Shown: piece after piece, positions 17,772-38,093 of the stretch | Layout of the letters: each line of letters begins with the position of its first letter | Numbering within the stretch: the first letter of the stretch is position 1 | Assembly (NCBI RefSeq): GCF_015390235.1 | Contig: NZ_VUOH01000002.1 | Location: 682,001-746,000, forward strand | Direction of reading: 5' to 3' | Length of the DNA stretch: 64,000 bases | Source: Quadrisphaera sp. INWT6 | Lineage (GTDB): Bacteria > Actinomycetota > Actinomycetes > Actinomycetales > Quadrisphaeraceae | Notes under the pieces: generated by a model | Told to the model about the DNA's origin: nothing | The model's input: the letters and a program-made list of their open reading frames with translations, nothing else | Database searches by the model: none | Made by a program: the position numbers and the translations under genes

Positions 17772-18170
17772 TCACCAGACGAAGGCGAGGACTTCCCCGC
17801 CCACGCCCTGCTTGTTGGCCTGGCGGTCGGTCAGGAGGCCCGAGGAGGTGGACAGGATCGCCACTCCCAGGCCGCCGAGCACGCGCGGCAGTTCGGTCGA
17901 CTTCGCGTAGACGCGCAGCCCGGGCTTGCTCACGCGGCGCAGGCCGGCGATGGAGCGCTCGCGGTTCGGGCCGTACTTGAGGTCCAGCACGAGGCGCTTG
18001 CCCACCTCGGCCTCCTCGACGCGCCAGGCGCCGATGTAGCCCTCGGCGCGGAGGATCTCCGCCACGCGGGACTTGAGCTTGCTGTAGGGCATGGAGACGT
18101 CGTCGTGGTACGCCGAGTTGGCGTTCCGCAGGCGCGTCAGCATGTCCGCGATCGGGTCTGTCATGGTCAT
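17772..18170 (-). CDS. rpsH: 30S ribosomal protein S8
   Basis: Binds the central domain of 16S rRNA; in other bacteria it also represses spc-operon translation. The 132-residue product starts [20 protein letters not shown] and ends with [20 protein letters not shown] and [10 protein letters not shown], the conserved C-terminus. Confidence 0.98.
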   Translation of the reverse strand: MTMTDPIADMLTRLRNANSAYHDDVSMPYSKLKSRVAEILRAEGYIGAWRVEEAEVGKRLVLDLKYGPNRERSIAGLRRVSKPGLRVYAKSTELPRVLGGLGVAILSTSSGLLTDRQANKQGVGGEVLAFVW

Positions 18171-18200
18171 CGGGCTCGTCCGCCCTTCCTCGCCGTGGTC

Positions 18201-18221
18201 CCCCGGGTGGTGTGCCCGGGG
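18201..18221 (-). other. Short hairpin between rpsN and rpsH
   Basis: A 7-bp inverted repeat, CCCCGGG / CCCGGGG, with a 7-nt loop lies in the 84-bp space between rpsN and rpsH. It might be an S8 or processing site, but nothing beyond the symmetry supports this. Confidence 0.35.
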
Positions 18222-18254
18222 CCTGCGGCGCAGTGGTTCTTCAGTGAGTGGGGT

Positions 18255-18440
18255 TTACCAGGAGCTCTTGGTGATGCCGGGCAGCTCACCGCGGTGGGCC
18301 ATGTCGCGCAGGCACACGCGGCACAGGCCGAACTTGCGGTAGACCGAGTGCGGGCGACCGCACTTCTGGCACCGGGTGTAGGCGCGCACGGCGAACTTCG
18401 GCTTCCGCGACGCCTTGACGATCAGAGAGGTCTTGGCCAT
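18255..18440 (-). CDS. rpsN: 30S ribosomal protein S14, zinc-binding type Z
   Basis: Small-subunit head protein. At 61 residues it is the short zinc form: [20 protein letters not shown] with CQKC and CRVC pairs at about residues 24-27 and 40-43. It lies 3 bp after rplE in the spc operon. The type without zinc, about 100 residues, would be encoded elsewhere if present. Confidence 0.97.
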   Translation of the reverse strand: MAKTSLIVKASRKPKFAVRAYTRCQKCGRPHSVYRKFGLCRVCLRDMAHRGELPGITKSSW

Positions 18441-18443
18441 GTC

Positions 18444-19040
18444 TCAGTTCTCCCGGAAGGGGAAGCCGAGGGCCCGCAGGAGCGCCCGGCCCTCGTCGTC
18501 GGTGGTGGCCGTGGTGACGACCGTGATGTCCATGCCGCGCACGCGGTCGATCTTGTCCTGGTCGATCTCGTGGAACATCGACTGCTCGTCAAGGCCGAAC
18601 GTGTAGTTGCCGCGACCGTCGAACTGCTTCGGCGAGAGGCCGCGGAAGTCCCTGATGCGGGGCAGCGCCAGGCTGACCAGGCGGTCCAGGAACTCCCACA
18701 TGCGGTCGCCGCGCAGGGTCACGTGGGCGCCGATGGGCATCCCCTCGCGCAGCTTGAACTGCGCGATGGACTTGCGGGCCTTGGTCACCGCCGGCCGCTG
18801 GCCGGTGATGGCCGACAGGTCGCGCACGGCGCCGTCGATCAGCTTGGAGTCGCGAGCCGCCTCGCCGACGCCCATGTTCACGACGACCTTGACCAGGCGC
18901 GGGACCTGCATCACGTTGTCGTGCTTGAACTGCTCGCGCAGCGCCGGAGCGATCTCCGCCGCGTAGCGGCTCTTCAGGCGCGGCTGGGGCCGGGCGAAGC
19001 CGGCCGTCGTGCCCTCGGTGCTGTCAGTGGAGGTGCTCAT
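18444..19040 (-). CDS. rplE: 50S ribosomal protein L5
   Basis: Binds 5S rRNA and contacts P-site tRNA. The 198-residue product has [60 protein letters not shown] and [21 protein letters not shown] poorly conserved N-terminal stretch of about 20 residues ([15 protein letters not shown]) precedes the core. Its ATG overlaps the rplX stop by four bases (ATGA). Confidence 0.97.
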   Translation of the reverse strand: MSTSTDSTEGTTAGFARPQPRLKSRYAAEIAPALREQFKHDNVMQVPRLVKVVVNMGVGEAARDSKLIDGAVRDLSAITGQRPAVTKARKSIAQFKLREGMPIGAHVTLRGDRMWEFLDRLVSLALPRIRDFRGLSPKQFDGRGNYTFGLDEQSMFHEIDQDKIDRVRGMDITVVTTATTDDEGRALLRALGFPFREN

Positions 19041-19408
19041 GCGATGTCCTCGCCCGAGCGGCGGGCCACGCGCACCCGGACGGTGCGCTCGACGCCGTCG
19101 CGCTCGACGGTCTCGGTGCGGATGCCCACGCGCGTGGGCTTCTTGGTCTTGGGGTCCACGAGGGCCACGTTGCTGATGTGCAGCGGGGCCTCGTGCTGCT
19201 CGATGCCGCCGGTCTGGCTGCCGCGGGCCGTCTGACCGGCCTTGACGTGCTTCGTCACGCGGTTGATGCCCTCGACCAGGACGCGGCCGCGCTCGGGGAA
19301 GACCTCGAGCACGCGGCCGGTCTTGCCGCGGTCGCCGCCGCGGGACTGCTTCTTGCCGGTGATGACCTGGACCAGGTCACCCTTCTTGATGCGCGTCTTG
19401 GCAGCCAT
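19037..19408 (-). CDS. rplX: 50S ribosomal protein L24
   Basis: Assembly-initiator protein with a KOW motif. The 123-residue product has [40 protein letters not shown] and a C-terminal arm [20 protein letters not shown]. It lies 2 bp after rplN and overlaps rplE. Confidence 0.97.
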   Translation of the reverse strand: MAAKTRIKKGDLVQVITGKKQSRGGDRGKTGRVLEVFPERGRVLVEGINRVTKHVKAGQTARGSQTGGIEQHEAPLHISNVALVDPKTKKPTRVGIRTETVERDGVERTVRVRVARRSGEDIA

Positions 19409-19410
19409 GG

Positions 19411-19779
19411 TCAGAGCACCTCCGGGGCGAGCGAGATGATCCGCATGAACTTCTTGTCGCGGAGCTCGCGGCCCACCGGACCGAAGATGCGCGTGCCGCG
19501 CGGGTCTCCGTCAGCGCGCAGGATCACGGCCGCGTTCTCGTCGAAGCGGATGTAGGAGCCGTCGGGGCGGCGGTTCTCCTTGGTGGTGCGGACGATGACG
19601 GCCTTGACGACGTCGCCCTTCTTGACGGCACCCCCGGGGATGGCGTCCTTGACGGTGGCGACGATGACGTCACCGATGCCGGCGTAACGGCGTCCGCTGC
19701 CGCCGAGCACGCGGATGCAGAGGATCTCCTTGGCACCCGTGTTGTCGGCGACGCGCAGCCGCGACTCCTGCTGGATCAC
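19411..19779 (-). CDS. rplN: 50S ribosomal protein L14
   Basis: Large-subunit protein contacting 16S rRNA at an intersubunit bridge. The 122-residue product starts [20 protein letters not shown] and contains [20 protein letters not shown] and [20 protein letters not shown], all strongly conserved. It is the first gene of the classical spc group. Confidence 0.98.
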   Translation of the reverse strand: MIQQESRLRVADNTGAKEILCIRVLGGSGRRYAGIGDVIVATVKDAIPGGAVKKGDVVKAVIVRTTKENRRPDGSYIRFDENAAVILRADGDPRGTRIFGPVGRELRDKKFMRIISLAPEVL

Positions 19780-19806
19780 TGCTTCTCTCCTGTCGTCACG
19801 CCGGTC

Positions 19807-19833
19807 CTCGGGTGCTGTTCCTCAGCACCCGAG
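19807..19833 (-). other. Perfect 11-bp hairpin between rpsQ and rplN
   Basis: CTCGGGTGCTG (19807-19817) pairs perfectly with 19823-19833 around TTCCT. It sits in the 88-bp space that separates the S10 group from the spc group and may mark a processing or attenuation site. Confidence 0.5.
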
Positions 19834-19867
19834 CCTCGCGGAACTGTGTGGACCTGGGTTTCGGGGA

Positions 19868-20164
19868 CTACTTGGCCCGCTCGAGGACCTCGACCACGCG
19901 CCACCGCTTGGTGGCGGACAGCGGCCGGGTCTCGGCGATGCTCACGAGGTCGCCGATGCCGGCGGTCTCGGTCTCGTCGTGCGCCTTCACCTTGGTGGTG
20001 CGGCGGATGATCTTGGCGTAGAGGGGGTGCTTGACGCGGTCCTCGACGGCGACGACGACGGTCTTCGTCATCTTGTCGCTGACCACGTAGCCGCGGCGGG
20101 TCTTGCGGTAGCCGCGGGTCTCCTCGGCGCCGGACTCGGCGGCCTGGTTCGTTGCGTCACTCAT
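19868..20164 (-). CDS. rpsQ: 30S ribosomal protein S17
   Basis: Primary 16S rRNA-binding protein with an OB fold. It has 98 residues: [40 protein letters not shown] and [20 protein letters not shown]. The N-terminal 18 residues are an acidic extension. The ATG overlaps the rpmC stop by four bases. Confidence 0.97.
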   Translation of the reverse strand: MSDATNQAAESGAEETRGYRKTRRGYVVSDKMTKTVVVAVEDRVKHPLYAKIIRRTTKVKAHDETETAGIGDLVSIAETRPLSATKRWRVVEVLERAK

Positions 20165-20394
20165 CGGGCGTCGACCTCCCCGATGCCGAGCTCGCGCTCG
20201 CGCATCGTCGTGTAGATCCGGGCGATGTCCCGGCGGACGGCGCGGAGCCGACCGTTGTTCTCGAGCTGCCCGGTGGCCGACTGGAAGCGGAGGTTGAAGA
20301 GCTCCTCCTTGGCCTTCCGCAGCTCCTCGACGAGGCGCTCGTCCTCGAACCCCCGCAGAGCGGTGGGCTCGAGGTCCTTGGACCCGACGGCCAT
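20161..20394 (-). CDS. rpmC: 50S ribosomal protein L29
   Basis: Sits at the peptide exit tunnel, near the SRP and trigger factor sites. The 77-residue product has [40 protein letters not shown] and [12 protein letters not shown]. The ATG at 20394 shares a base with the rplP stop (TGATG), which fixes the start. Confidence 0.96.
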   Translation of the reverse strand: MAVGSKDLEPTALRGFEDERLVEELRKAKEELFNLRFQSATGQLENNGRLRAVRRDIARIYTTMRERELGIGEVDAR

Positions 20395-20813
20395 CAGCCG
20401 ATGCTCCCCTCGCGCGTGATGAAGCGGCACTTCATCGGCAGCTTGTGGATGGCGCGACGCATCGCCTCGCGGGCGATGTCCTCCGGCACGCCGGCCAGCT
20501 CGAACATGACGCGTCCGGGCTTGACGTTGGAGATCCACCACTCCGGCGAGCCCTTGCCGGAGCCCATGCGGGTCTCGGCGGGCTTCTTGGTCAGCGGGCG
20601 GTCCGGGTAGATGTTGATCCAGACCTTTCCACCGCGCTTGATGTGGCGGGTCATGGCGATACGAGCGGACTCGATCTGGCGGTTCGTCACGTAGCCGTGC
20701 TCGAGCGCCTGGATGCCGAAGTCACCGAAGCTGATCGCGGTGCCGCCGGTGGCCTGGCCACGGCGGGTGGGGTGGTGCTGCTTGCGGTGCGCGAGGCGCC
20801 GAGGGATCAGCAC
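20394..20813 (-). CDS. rplP: 50S ribosomal protein L16
   Basis: Large-subunit protein contacting A-site tRNA. The 139-residue product starts [20 protein letters not shown] and contains [40 protein letters not shown] and [20 protein letters not shown]. It begins 3 bp after rpsC and overlaps rpmC by one base. Confidence 0.98.
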   Translation of the reverse strand: MLIPRRLAHRKQHHPTRRGQATGGTAISFGDFGIQALEHGYVTNRQIESARIAMTRHIKRGGKVWINIYPDRPLTKKPAETRMGSGKGSPEWWISNVKPGRVMFELAGVPEDIAREAMRRAIHKLPMKCRFITREGSIG

Positions 20814-20816
20814 GGG

Positions 20817-21632
20817 TCAGCCCTCCGATCCGGATGCGGACGCGCCGGCCTCGGCCGGGGCGCTGGTGGGTGCTGCGGAGGCCTCGCTGCGGGGCCCGCC
20901 GGAGCGCTGGGGACGGTCGCCGCGCTGGGGGCGGTCACCGCGGGGGGGACGCGCGCCGCGCGGGGCGGTGGCGGCCTGGGCCGCCAGCTCGCGCTGCGTG
21001 TGGTCGCCCTTGTAGATCCAGACCTTCACGCCGATGCGGCCGAAGGTCGTCTTGGCCTCGTAGAAGCCGTAGTCGATGTACGCGCGCAGGGTGTGCAGCG
21101 GCACGCGACCCTCGCGGTAGAACTCCGACCGGCTCATCTCGGCACCACCGAGGCGGCCCGAGCACTGCACGCGGATGCCGCGGGCACCGGCGCGCTGCGC
21201 CGTCTGCATGCCCTTGCGCATCGCGCGGCGGAAGGAGACGCGGCTCGCCAGCTGCTCGGCGATGCCCTGGGCCACCAGCTGCGCCTCGACCTCGGGGTTC
21301 TTCACCTCGAGGATGTTCAGCTGCACCTGCTTGCCCGTGAGCTTCTCCAGCTCGCCGCGCAGGCGGTCGGCCTCGGCGCCGCGGCGGCCGATGACGATGC
21401 CGGGGCGGGCGGTGTGGATGTCGACGCGCACGCGGTCGCGGGTGCGCTCGATCTCGACGCGGGCGATGCCGGCCCGGTCCATGCCCTTCGACATGAGCCG
21501 GCGGATCTCCACGTCCTCCTTCACGTAGTCGCTGTAGCGCTGCCCGGGGCGAGTGCTGTCAGCGAACCAGCGCGAGCGGTGGTCCGTGGTGATGCCGAGG
21601 CGGAACCCGTTCGGGTTGACCTTCTGACCCAT
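20817..21632 (-). CDS. rpsC: 30S ribosomal protein S3 with Arg/Gly/Pro-rich tail
   Basis: Forms part of the mRNA entry channel and helicase. The 271-residue product has the KH domain ([20 protein letters not shown]) and [20 protein letters not shown], and [18 protein letters not shown]. The core ends near residue 220. The extra 50 residues start with three RGDRPQR-type units and end in an Ala/Ser-rich stretch. Such a tail is typical in actinobacterial S3. The start shares one base with the rplV stop. Confidence 0.97.
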   Translation of the reverse strand: MGQKVNPNGFRLGITTDHRSRWFADSTRPGQRYSDYVKEDVEIRRLMSKGMDRAGIARVEIERTRDRVRVDIHTARPGIVIGRRGAEADRLRGELEKLTGKQVQLNILEVKNPEVEAQLVAQGIAEQLASRVSFRRAMRKGMQTAQRAGARGIRVQCSGRLGGAEMSRSEFYREGRVPLHTLRAYIDYGFYEAKTTFGRIGVKVWIYKGDHTQRELAAQAATAPRGARPPRGDRPQRGDRPQRSGGPRSEASAAPTSAPAEAGASASGSEG

Positions 21633-22039
21633 CAGCGGGCCCTCCTCGTCTGCGTGGTGGTCTGGGCCGACGCGGCGTCGGCGCCCTTGGCGGGCTCCTC
21701 GGCGACGACCACGGTGATGTGGCTCGTGCGCTTCAGGATCTGCCCCGCGCGGCCCTGCGCCCGGGGGCGGAACCGCTTCAGCGTCACGCCCTCGTCCACG
21801 TAGGCCGCGGTCACGACGAGGCTGCGCTCGTCGAAGGCCTCGCTGGCCCGGTCCGCCTTCACGCGGGCGTTGGCGACCGCGCTCTGCACGACCTTCAGCA
21901 CCGGCTCGCTGGCGGCCTGGGGGGCGAAGCTGAGCACCGCCACCGCCTCGCCGACCCGCTTGCCGCGGATCAGGTCGATGATGCGCCGCGCCTTCTGCGG
22001 CGTCACGCGGACGTACCGCGCCTGCGCCTTGGCTTCCAT
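21632..22039 (-). CDS. rplV: 50S ribosomal protein L22
   Basis: Lines the peptide exit tunnel. The core is [40 protein letters not shown] and [20 protein letters not shown], ending in an Ala/Thr-rich tail. I chose the ATG at 22039 (135 residues) because it begins with the family start MEAKAQAR and has AGGACG eight bases upstream. The ATG at 22084 would add 15 residues and has no ribosome-binding site. Confidence 0.96.
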   Translation of the reverse strand: MEAKAQARYVRVTPQKARRIIDLIRGKRVGEAVAVLSFAPQAASEPVLKVVQSAVANARVKADRASEAFDERSLVVTAAYVDEGVTLKRFRPRAQGRAGQILKRTSHITVVVAEEPAKGADAASAQTTTQTRRAR

Positions 22040-22100
22040 CTCTACGTCCTGCCTCGTCGTCTTTCGGCTGCCTCGGGTGTTCATCGCCAGCTGACCGGGG

Positions 22101-22382
22101 TCAGCGGCGACGACCCCGGCGGTCGTCCTTCTCGTGCCCGCGGAAGGTGCGGGTGGGGGCGAACTCGCCGAGCTTGTGCCCGACCATCGCTTCGGTGACG
22201 AACACCGGCACGTGCTTGCGGCCGTCGTGGACGGCGATCGTGTGCCCCAGCATGTCGGGGATGATCATCGACCGGCGCGACCAGGTGCGGATGACGTTCT
22301 TCGTGCCCTTCTCGTTCTGCACGTCCACCTTCTTGGAGAGGTGGTCGTCGACGAAGGGACCCTTCTTCAGGCTGCGCGGCAT
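22101..22382 (-). CDS. rpsS: 30S ribosomal protein S19
   Basis: Small-subunit head protein. The 93-residue product starts [20 protein letters not shown] and contains IKTWSRRS-like [20 protein letters not shown] and [20 protein letters not shown] at the end. Length and sequence are typical. Confidence 0.98.
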   Translation of the reverse strand: MPRSLKKGPFVDDHLSKKVDVQNEKGTKNVIRTWSRRSMIIPDMLGHTIAVHDGRKHVPVFVTEAMVGHKLGEFAPTRTFRGHEKDDRRGRRR

Positions 22383-22397
22383 GGCTCAGCTACTCCC

Positions 22398-23234
22398 TCA
22401 GCGCTTCTTGCCGGCAGTGCGCCGACGGACGATCTGGCGGTCGCTGGCCTTGCCCGGACGACGGGTGCGGCCCTCGGCCTGGCCCCAGGGGCTGACCGGG
22501 TGGCGTCCACCGGACGTCTTGCCCTCACCACCACCGTGCGGGTGGTCGATCGGGTTCATGGCGACACCGCGGACGGTCGGGCGCTTGCCCTTCCAGCGCA
22601 TGCGGCCGGCCTTGCCCCAGTTGATGTTCGACTGCTCGGCGTTGCCGACCTCGCCGACCGTGGCGCGGCACTCGGCCGACACGGTGCGGACCTCGCCGGA
22701 GGGCATGCGCAGCTGGGCCACGCCGCTCTCACGGGCCACGAGGCGGATGGACGCACCCGCGGAGCGGGCCATCTTCGCGCCGCCGCCGGGACGCAGCTCC
22801 ACGGCGTGCACCACGGTGCCGACGGGGATGTTGCGCAGCGGCAGGTTGTTGCCCGGCTTGATGTCGGCCTCGGGGCCGTTCTCGATCCGGTCGCCCTGCT
22901 TCAGCTTCGTCGGCGCGAGGATGTAGCGCTTCGTGCCGTCGATGTAGTGCAGCAGCGCCAGGCGGGCCGTGCGGTTCGGGTCGTACTCGATGTGAGCGAC
23001 CGTGGCCGGCACGCCGTCCTTGTCGTGACGGCGGAAGTCGATGACGCGGTAGGCGCGCTTGTGACCGCCGCCCTGGTGGCGCGTCGTGATGCGGCCGTTG
23101 TTGTTGCGGCCGCCCTTCTTGGGCAGCGGGCGCACGAGGGACTTCTCGGGCTCGCTGCGGGTGATCTCGACGAAGTCGGCGACGGACGAACCGCGGCGAC
23201 CCGGCGTGGTCGGCTTGTACTGGCGGATGCCCAT
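22398..23234 (-). CDS. rplB: 50S ribosomal protein L2
   Basis: Binds domain IV of 23S rRNA close to the peptidyl transferase centre. The 278-residue product starts [20 protein letters not shown] and contains [20 protein letters not shown] and the signature [20 protein letters not shown], with the conserved His. One base separates it from the rplW stop. Confidence 0.98.
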   Translation of the reverse strand: MGIRQYKPTTPGRRGSSVADFVEITRSEPEKSLVRPLPKKGGRNNNGRITTRHQGGGHKRAYRVIDFRRHDKDGVPATVAHIEYDPNRTARLALLHYIDGTKRYILAPTKLKQGDRIENGPEADIKPGNNLPLRNIPVGTVVHAVELRPGGGAKMARSAGASIRLVARESGVAQLRMPSGEVRTVSAECRATVGEVGNAEQSNINWGKAGRMRWKGKRPTVRGVAMNPIDHPHGGGEGKTSGGRHPVSPWGQAEGRTRRPGKASDRQIVRRRTAGKKR

Positions 23235-23235
23235 G

Positions 23236-23568
23236 TCAGGCCCCTCCCCCGAAGATGTCGATGGTGCCCTCGCGCAGCGTCACGACGGCGCGCTTGGTGT
23301 CCTTGCGCTTGCCGGTGCCGGTGCGGGTGCGGCGCTTCTTGCCCTCGCGGTTGAGGGTGTTGACCGAGGCCACCTTGACGCCGAAGACCTTCTCGACGGC
23401 GACCTTGATCTCGGTCTTGTTCGCCCGCGGGTCGACCAGGAACGTGTACTTCCCCTGGTCGAGGAGCGCGTAGCTCTTCTCGGAGACCACCGGCGCGAAG
23501 AGCACGTCGCGGGGGTCCTTGCCGACGGCCGCGAACGGGCTCGTCGTGCTGGTCGTGGTCTCGCTCAT
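23236..23568 (-). CDS. rplW: 50S ribosomal protein L23
   Basis: Peptide-exit protein that docks trigger factor and SRP. The 110-residue product has [40 protein letters not shown] and [20 protein letters not shown]. The ATG at 23568 overlaps the rplD stop by four bases (ATGA), which decides the start over a longer open frame. Confidence 0.97.
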   Translation of the reverse strand: MSETTTSTTSPFAAVGKDPRDVLFAPVVSEKSYALLDQGKYTFLVDPRANKTEIKVAVEKVFGVKVASVNTLNREGKKRRTRTGTGKRKDTKRAVVTLREGTIDIFGGGA

Positions 23569-24251
23569 CGCGCGGCCTCCTCGCTGCGGGTCGCGCTGGC
23601 CAGGAAGGCCTCGAGCGCACCGGAGGTGAACACGACGTCGTCGGAGCACAGGACGTCGTAGGTGTTGAGCTGGTCGGCGAAGAGCGTGTGCACGCCCGCG
23701 GCGTTGCGGAGGCTCTTCCACGCGAGCTCGTCGCCGCGCTGCAGCACCACGAGGCGCTGGGGGCGGGCGGACAGACCGGCGAGGACGCCGATCGCGCTGC
23801 GCGTGCTGGGGGCCTCGCCCGCGACGACGCCCGAGAGGACGTGCACGCGGTCGTGGCGGGCCCGGTCGGAGAGGGCCCCGCGCAGGGCGGCCGCCTTCAT
23901 CTTCTTGGGCGTGCGCTGGCTGTAGTCACGCGGCTGCGGGCCGTGAACGACGCCACCGCCGGCGAACTGCGGCGCGCGGGTCGAGCCCTGGCGGGCGCGG
24001 CCCGTGCCCTTCTGCTTGTAGGGCTTCTTGCCACCGCCGCGGACGTCGCCGCGGGTCTTGGTGGCGTGGGTGCCCTGGCGGGCCGCGGCGAGCTGGGCCA
24101 CCACGACCTGGTGGATCAGCGGCACGTTGGTCTGCACGTCGAAGACGGCACCCGGGAGCACGACCGACCCGGAGGCCGACCCGTCCGGGCCGATGACGTC
24201 GACGGTGCGGTCGAGGACCGCGTCGCTCGCACCAGTGGTCTGCGTGGACAT
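23565..24251 (-). CDS. rplD: 50S ribosomal protein L4
   Basis: Reaches into the exit tunnel; in other bacteria it also represses the S10 operon. It has 228 residues: [20 protein letters not shown], the loop [20 protein letters not shown] and [20 protein letters not shown], and [20 protein letters not shown]. The ATG at 24251 lies 5 bp after the rplC stop. The N-terminal 25 residues are variable. Confidence 0.97.
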   Translation of the reverse strand: MSTQTTGASDAVLDRTVDVIGPDGSASGSVVLPGAVFDVQTNVPLIHQVVVAQLAAARQGTHATKTRGDVRGGGKKPYKQKGTGRARQGSTRAPQFAGGGVVHGPQPRDYSQRTPKKMKAAALRGALSDRARHDRVHVLSGVVAGEAPSTRSAIGVLAGLSARPQRLVVLQRGDELAWKSLRNAAGVHTLFADQLNTYDVLCSDDVVFTSGALEAFLASATRSEEAAR

Positions 24252-24256
24252 CGGGC

Positions 24257-24928
24257 TCAACCCTCCTGAGCGGCCTTGGCCGCGTTCTTGAGGACGACGA
24301 CCGCGCCGCGCGGGCCGGGGACAGCGCCCTTGACCAGCACGTAGCCGCGCTCGACGTCGACGGCGTGGACGAGCAGGTTCTGCGTGGTCTGGCGCTCGCC
24401 GCCCATGCGGCCGGCCATGCGCAGGCCCTTGAAGACGCGGCCCGGGGTGGCGCAGCCACCGATGGAGCCGGGCTTGCGGTGGTTGCGGTGCGCACCGTGG
24501 CTGGCCGAGACGCCGGCGAAGCCATGGCGCTTCATGACGCCCGCGAAGCCCTTGCCGCGCGTGGTGCCGCTCACGTCGACCAGCTGGCCGGCGCTGAACA
24601 GCTCGGCGGTCAGCTCCTGGCCGGCGCTGTAGTCGCCCGCGTCCGGGGTGCGCAGCTCGGCGACGTGACGGCGGGGCGTGGTGCCCGCCTTCGCGAAGTG
24701 GCCCGCGAGGGGCTTGTTGACCTTGCGGGGGTCGATCGCGCCGAAGGCGATCTGGACCCCGTCGTAGCCGTCGGTCTCCGGGGTGCGGACCTGCGTCACC
24801 ACGCACGGACCGGCCTGGATGACGGTGACGGGCACGAGGCGCCCCGCCTCGTCCCAGACCTGGGTCATGCCCAGCTTCGTGCCCAGCAGGCCCGCGACGC
24901 GACGCCGCGCGTCGGTGGTCGTGCTCAT
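24257..24928 (-). CDS. rplC: 50S ribosomal protein L3
   Basis: Early-assembly protein whose loop approaches the peptidyl transferase centre. The 223-residue product has [40 protein letters not shown] and the Gln-methylation-region-like [20 protein letters not shown]. It follows rpsJ by 44 bp. Confidence 0.98.
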   Translation of the reverse strand: MSTTTDARRRVAGLLGTKLGMTQVWDEAGRLVPVTVIQAGPCVVTQVRTPETDGYDGVQIAFGAIDPRKVNKPLAGHFAKAGTTPRRHVAELRTPDAGDYSAGQELTAELFSAGQLVDVSGTTRGKGFAGVMKRHGFAGVSASHGAHRNHRKPGSIGGCATPGRVFKGLRMAGRMGGERQTTQNLLVHAVDVERGYVLVKGAVPGPRGAVVVLKNAAKAAQEG

Positions 24929-24972
24929 CGTCGTTCTCCTCGCAGCTCTCTCAGCTCAGCTCGCCGGCCGGC

Positions 24973-25281
24973 TCAGAGCTTGATCTCGATGTTGACGTCC
25001 GCGGGCAGGTCGAGCCGCATGAGCGAGTCGACGGCCTTGGGCGTCGGGTCGATGATGTCGATCAGCCGCTTGTGCGTGCGCATCTCGAACTGCTCGCGGC
25101 TGTCCTTGTACTTGTGCGGCGAGCGGATGACCACGAACACGTTCTTCTCGGTCGGCAGCGGCACCGGGCCCACGACCGTGGCGCCGGCGTTCGTCACCGT
25201 GTCGACGATCTTGCGCGCGGAGCTGTCGATGACCTCGTGGTCGTACGACTTCAGCCGGATGCGGATCTTCTGTCCCGCCAT
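24973..25281 (-). CDS. rpsJ: 30S ribosomal protein S10
   Basis: Small-subunit protein and, with NusB, a transcription antitermination factor. The 102-residue product starts [20 protein letters not shown] and contains [20 protein letters not shown] and the loop [20 protein letters not shown]. It is the first gene of the S10-spc run. The ATG at 25281 begins with the usual MAGQKIRI. Confidence 0.98.
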   Translation of the reverse strand: MAGQKIRIRLKSYDHEVIDSSARKIVDTVTNAGATVVGPVPLPTEKNVFVVIRSPHKYKDSREQFEMRTHKRLIDIIDPTPKAVDSLMRLDLPADVNIEIKL

Positions 25282-25506
25282 GGCCCGTCCCTCTCTCGTC
25301 CCGCTGTGCCACAGGGCGAGCCACCGGCCCCCGAGGTCGGGCGTGTCGCCGGTCCTCGAGCGCTCTAGCGCGCTTGCCACCTGTGGAGGTCTGTTTGCCG
25401 TGCCCGGTCCCCCGGGCGCTGACGATCCACCTGCGGGCTACCGGAGGTGGGGCGCCCCGCAGAGGACTCGATCCTCTGGAGAGCGCGCACGTCGAACGAC
25501 CTGGAC

Positions 25507-25537
25507 ATACTGCCAGACGGATCGACCGCCGGTCCAA
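25507..25537 (-). promoter_or_regulatory. Possible promoter of the S10 operon
   Basis: On the minus strand TTGGAC (25532-25537) is followed after 19 bp by CAGTAT (25507-25512). Both hexamers are moderate matches and the spacing is on the long side. It would give a leader of about 220 nt before rpsJ. This is the best candidate in the gap but is not strong. Confidence 0.3.
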
Positions 25538-25597
25538 TCCGGGCGCGTCGCGCTCCTGAACTGGGCCAGCACCGCTCGCCGTGCGGCCCCTGGACGC

Positions 25598-25634
25598 GAC
25601 GAGGGCCCGGGAGCAGTGCTCCCGGGCCCTCGTC
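25598..25634 (-). terminator. Terminator hairpin of tuf (str operon)
   Basis: A perfect 17-bp stem (25598-25614 with 25618-25634) and a 3-nt loop lie 29 bp after the tuf stop. The stem is GC-rich without a T-run. It separates the str and S10 operons. Confidence 0.75.
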
Positions 25635-25663
25635 GTCCCGCCGAGGCGGGGTGGTGCGTCAGA

Positions 25664-26857
<1,194 letters not shown>

Positions 26858-26933
26858 TGGGTGTTCCTCCTCGAGATCTGTCTGACGATGATGCTAACGG
26901 GTGACCCGCTCCAGCCGACGTGGTGTCAGCAGG

Positions 26934-29036
<2,103 letters not shown>

Positions 29037-29102
29037 GCTGTGGTCCCGCCTGTCCGGCCCCCGAGGGGCCTGTGGATCGAGTGGTGTGGGTCAGGTGCAG
29101 GT

Positions 29103-29126
29103 GCGCCGCCGCCCGAGCGGCGGCGC
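29103..29126 (-). other. 10-bp hairpin between rpsG and fusA
   Basis: GCGCCGCCGC (29103-29112) pairs with 29117-29126 around CCGA, 8 bp after the rpsG stop. Since fusA is expected on the same transcript, it is more likely an mRNA-stability or attenuation structure than a full terminator. Confidence 0.5.
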
Positions 29127-29134
29127 GCCGTGGG

Positions 29135-29605
29135 TCACCAGCGGTAGTGCGCGAACGCCTTGTTCGACTCGGCCATCTTGTGGGTGTCCTCGCGGCGCTT
29201 GACCGCAGCCCCCAGGCCGTTGCTGGCGTCGATGATCTCGTTCATCAGGCGCTCGGTCATGGTCTTCTCGCGGCGCGAGCGCGCGTAGCTGGTGAGCCAG
29301 CGCAGCGCGAGCGTGGTGGAGCGGCCCGCGCGGACCTCGATCGGCACCTGGTAGGTGGCGCCGCCGACGCGGCGCGACTTGACCTCGAGAGCGGGACGGA
29401 CGTTGTCCATCGCCTTCTTCAGGGCCACGACCGGGTCGCCCCCGGTCTTCTCACGGGCGCCCTCGAGCGCTCCGTAGACGATCCGCTCGGCCGTCGACTT
29501 CTTGCCGTCGACCAGGATCTTGTTGACCAGCTGGGTGACCAGCGGGGACCCGTAGACCGGGTCGACGACGAGCGGCCGCTTCGGGGCCGGTCCCTTGCGA
29601 GGCAT
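29135..29605 (-). CDS. rpsG: 30S ribosomal protein S7
   Basis: Nucleates assembly of the small-subunit head; in other bacteria it represses the str operon. The 156-residue product starts [20 protein letters not shown] and contains [20 protein letters not shown] and [20 protein letters not shown]. The ATG shares a base with the rpsL stop. Confidence 0.98.
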   Translation of the reverse strand: MPRKGPAPKRPLVVDPVYGSPLVTQLVNKILVDGKKSTAERIVYGALEGAREKTGGDPVVALKKAMDNVRPALEVKSRRVGGATYQVPIEVRAGRSTTLALRWLTSYARSRREKTMTERLMNEIIDASNGLGAAVKRREDTHKMAESNKAFAHYRW

Positions 29606-29976
29606 CAGTTACCCTTCTTCGCGCCGTAGCGGCTGCGGGCCTGCTTGCGGTTCTTGACCGCCTGGGTGTCGAGGGCGCCGCGCACGATCTTGTAGCGGAC
29701 GCCGGGGAGGTCCTTCACGCGGCCGCCGCGCACGAGCACGATGGAGTGCTCCTGCAGGTTGTGGCCCTCACCGGGGATGTACGCGGTGACCTCGACCTGG
29801 CTCGACAGGCGCACGCGGGCGACCTTGCGGAGCGCCGAGTTCGGCTTCTTCGGGGTGGTGGTGTACACGCGGGTGCACACGCCGCGGCGCTGCGGGCTCC
29901 CCTTGAGCGCAGGCGTCTTGGTCTTGCTCGCCTTGTCCTGGCGGCCCTTGCGGACCAACTGCTGGATGGTGGGCAC
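29605..29976 (-). CDS. rpsL: 30S ribosomal protein S12
   Basis: Decoding-centre protein and the classical streptomycin target. The 123-residue product starts [20 protein letters not shown] and contains [40 protein letters not shown] and [15 protein letters not shown]. Both Lys positions whose replacement gives streptomycin resistance (PKKPNS and VKDLPG) are the wild-type Lys. It is the first gene of the str operon, behind the promoter at 30191-30220. Confidence 0.98.
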   Translation of the reverse strand: MPTIQQLVRKGRQDKASKTKTPALKGSPQRRGVCTRVYTTTPKKPNSALRKVARVRLSSQVEVTAYIPGEGHNLQEHSIVLVRGGRVKDLPGVRYKIVRGALDTQAVKNRKQARSRYGAKKGN

Positions 29977-30190
29977 TGAGTCTCCGTGGGTCGTGACGTG
30001 CGTCTGTCTGTGTCGGGCTGCCGTCTCCCGGAGCTGGCTCCGTTCGACCCTCGTACTGCCTGGCCCCCGTGGTCGGGCACGTCCGACTGCCCGGCGGATC
30101 TCCCGCCGGACCCGGCCCGGACGCCCACCCCTCAGCGGGGGCGGACCGGTCCTGGCGCACGGAGGCCCGGGCGCGCCCGGGCTTCTGTCG

Positions 30191-30220
30191 AGGGTACGCG
30201 GTGCGCGTTACACCAGTCAA
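30191..30220 (-). promoter_or_regulatory. Promoter of the str operon (rpsL)
   Basis: On the minus strand -35 TTGACT (30215-30220), an 18-bp spacer and -10 TACCCT (30191-30196). The -35 begins inside the T-run of the rpoC terminator, giving the shared context GGCGTTTTGACT. The spacing and context match the rplM promoter at 7140-7169. Confidence 0.6.
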
Positions 30221-30262
30221 AACGCCCCCGGCGACCGGGGTGTTCCCGGTCGCCGAGGGCGT
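30219..30262 (-). terminator. Rho-independent terminator of rpoBC
   Basis: An 18-bp stem with one mismatch (30222-30239 with 30245-30262), loop GTGTT, is followed on the minus strand by TTTT (30219-30222). It is the only hairpin in the window with a recognisable T-run and lies 44 bp past the rpoC stop. Confidence 0.75.
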
Positions 30263-30271
30263 CTCGAGCGG

Positions 30272-30301
30272 GCGCTGCGCCGCTGGTCAGCGGCGCAGCG
30301 C
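30272..30301 (-). terminator. First hairpin after rpoC
   Basis: A perfect stem, GCGCTGCGCCGCTG with its complement (30272-30285 and 30288-30301), begins 4 bp past the rpoC stop. With the next hairpin it forms a tandem terminator. Confidence 0.6.
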
Positions 30302-30305
30302 GCCG

Positions 30306-34187
<3,882 letters not shown>

Positions 34188-34253
34188 TGGTGTCCTCTCG
34201 GTGGTGCTCAGGGGCGCTCAGTCTGCTGAGCGCGGGGTGCTGGGAGAGGGGTG

Positions 34254-34289
34254 CGTCACCCGGACCCCCCAGCGGGGGCCCGGGTGACG
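34254..34289 (-). other. Long GC-rich hairpin between rpoB and rpoC
   Basis: CGTCACCCGG (34254-34263) pairs with CCGGGTGACG (34280-34289), and inner C- and G-runs continue the stem. It begins 5 bp after the rpoB stop. A second small inverted repeat, GCGCTCA/TGAGCGC, lies at 34214-34233. rpoC is expected on the same transcript, so this is probably a partial terminator or processing site. Confidence 0.5.
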
Positions 34290-34294
34290 GGAGG

Positions 34295-37777
<3,483 letters not shown>

Positions 37778-37873
37778 GAGGAGTCCTTCCACGGGCCTGC
37801 GGACGGTGCGGGCGCATGCTTGCGACCCCTGGCCGACTAGTGTCGGTTCGGGGCATGCATGAGTGTGCGCAAG

Positions 37874-37902
37874 GGGCTACCGTACGCCCGCGGAGCGCAC
37901 AA
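37874..37902 (-). promoter_or_regulatory. Candidate rpoB promoter
   Basis: On the minus strand TTGTGC (37897-37902) is followed after exactly 17 bp by TAGCCC (37874-37879), embedded in GTACGGTAGCC. The predicted start is near 37867, about 90 nt before the rpoB TTG. Confidence 0.45.
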
Positions 37903-38093
37903 GTCCAGCCGGGGTCACCCGTGGGCCCGGAGCCCACGTCACTCGAGCGGACGACGCCGTCGTCGTCGCTCTCCGGAGTCCGGGGCCCCCTGGAGCACCC
38001 CGGCCCGACGAGGATGCCTCCGCTCCCCCGCGCCGTCAAGCAGAACGCGCAGGCCCGGCGACCGGTCTGCGCCCGGACCCGGCCCGGGACGCG

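Larger units (their letters stand above)
25282..25663. other. 382-bp space between tuf and rpsJ
   Basis: No gene is visible. It holds the tuf terminator hairpin (25598-25634) and, toward rpsJ, a long leader in which a candidate promoter lies at 25507-25537. I saw no clear riboswitch or L4-type leader structure. Confidence 0.6.
29977..30305. other. 329-bp space between rpoC and rpsL
   Basis: No gene is visible. It holds two rpoC hairpins (30272-30301 and 30222-30262), the rpsL promoter (30191-30220) and a leader of about 200 nt. The leader includes an 18-bp perfect palindrome, GCCCGGGCGCGCCCGGGC (30165-30182), just after the predicted start. Confidence 0.65.
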
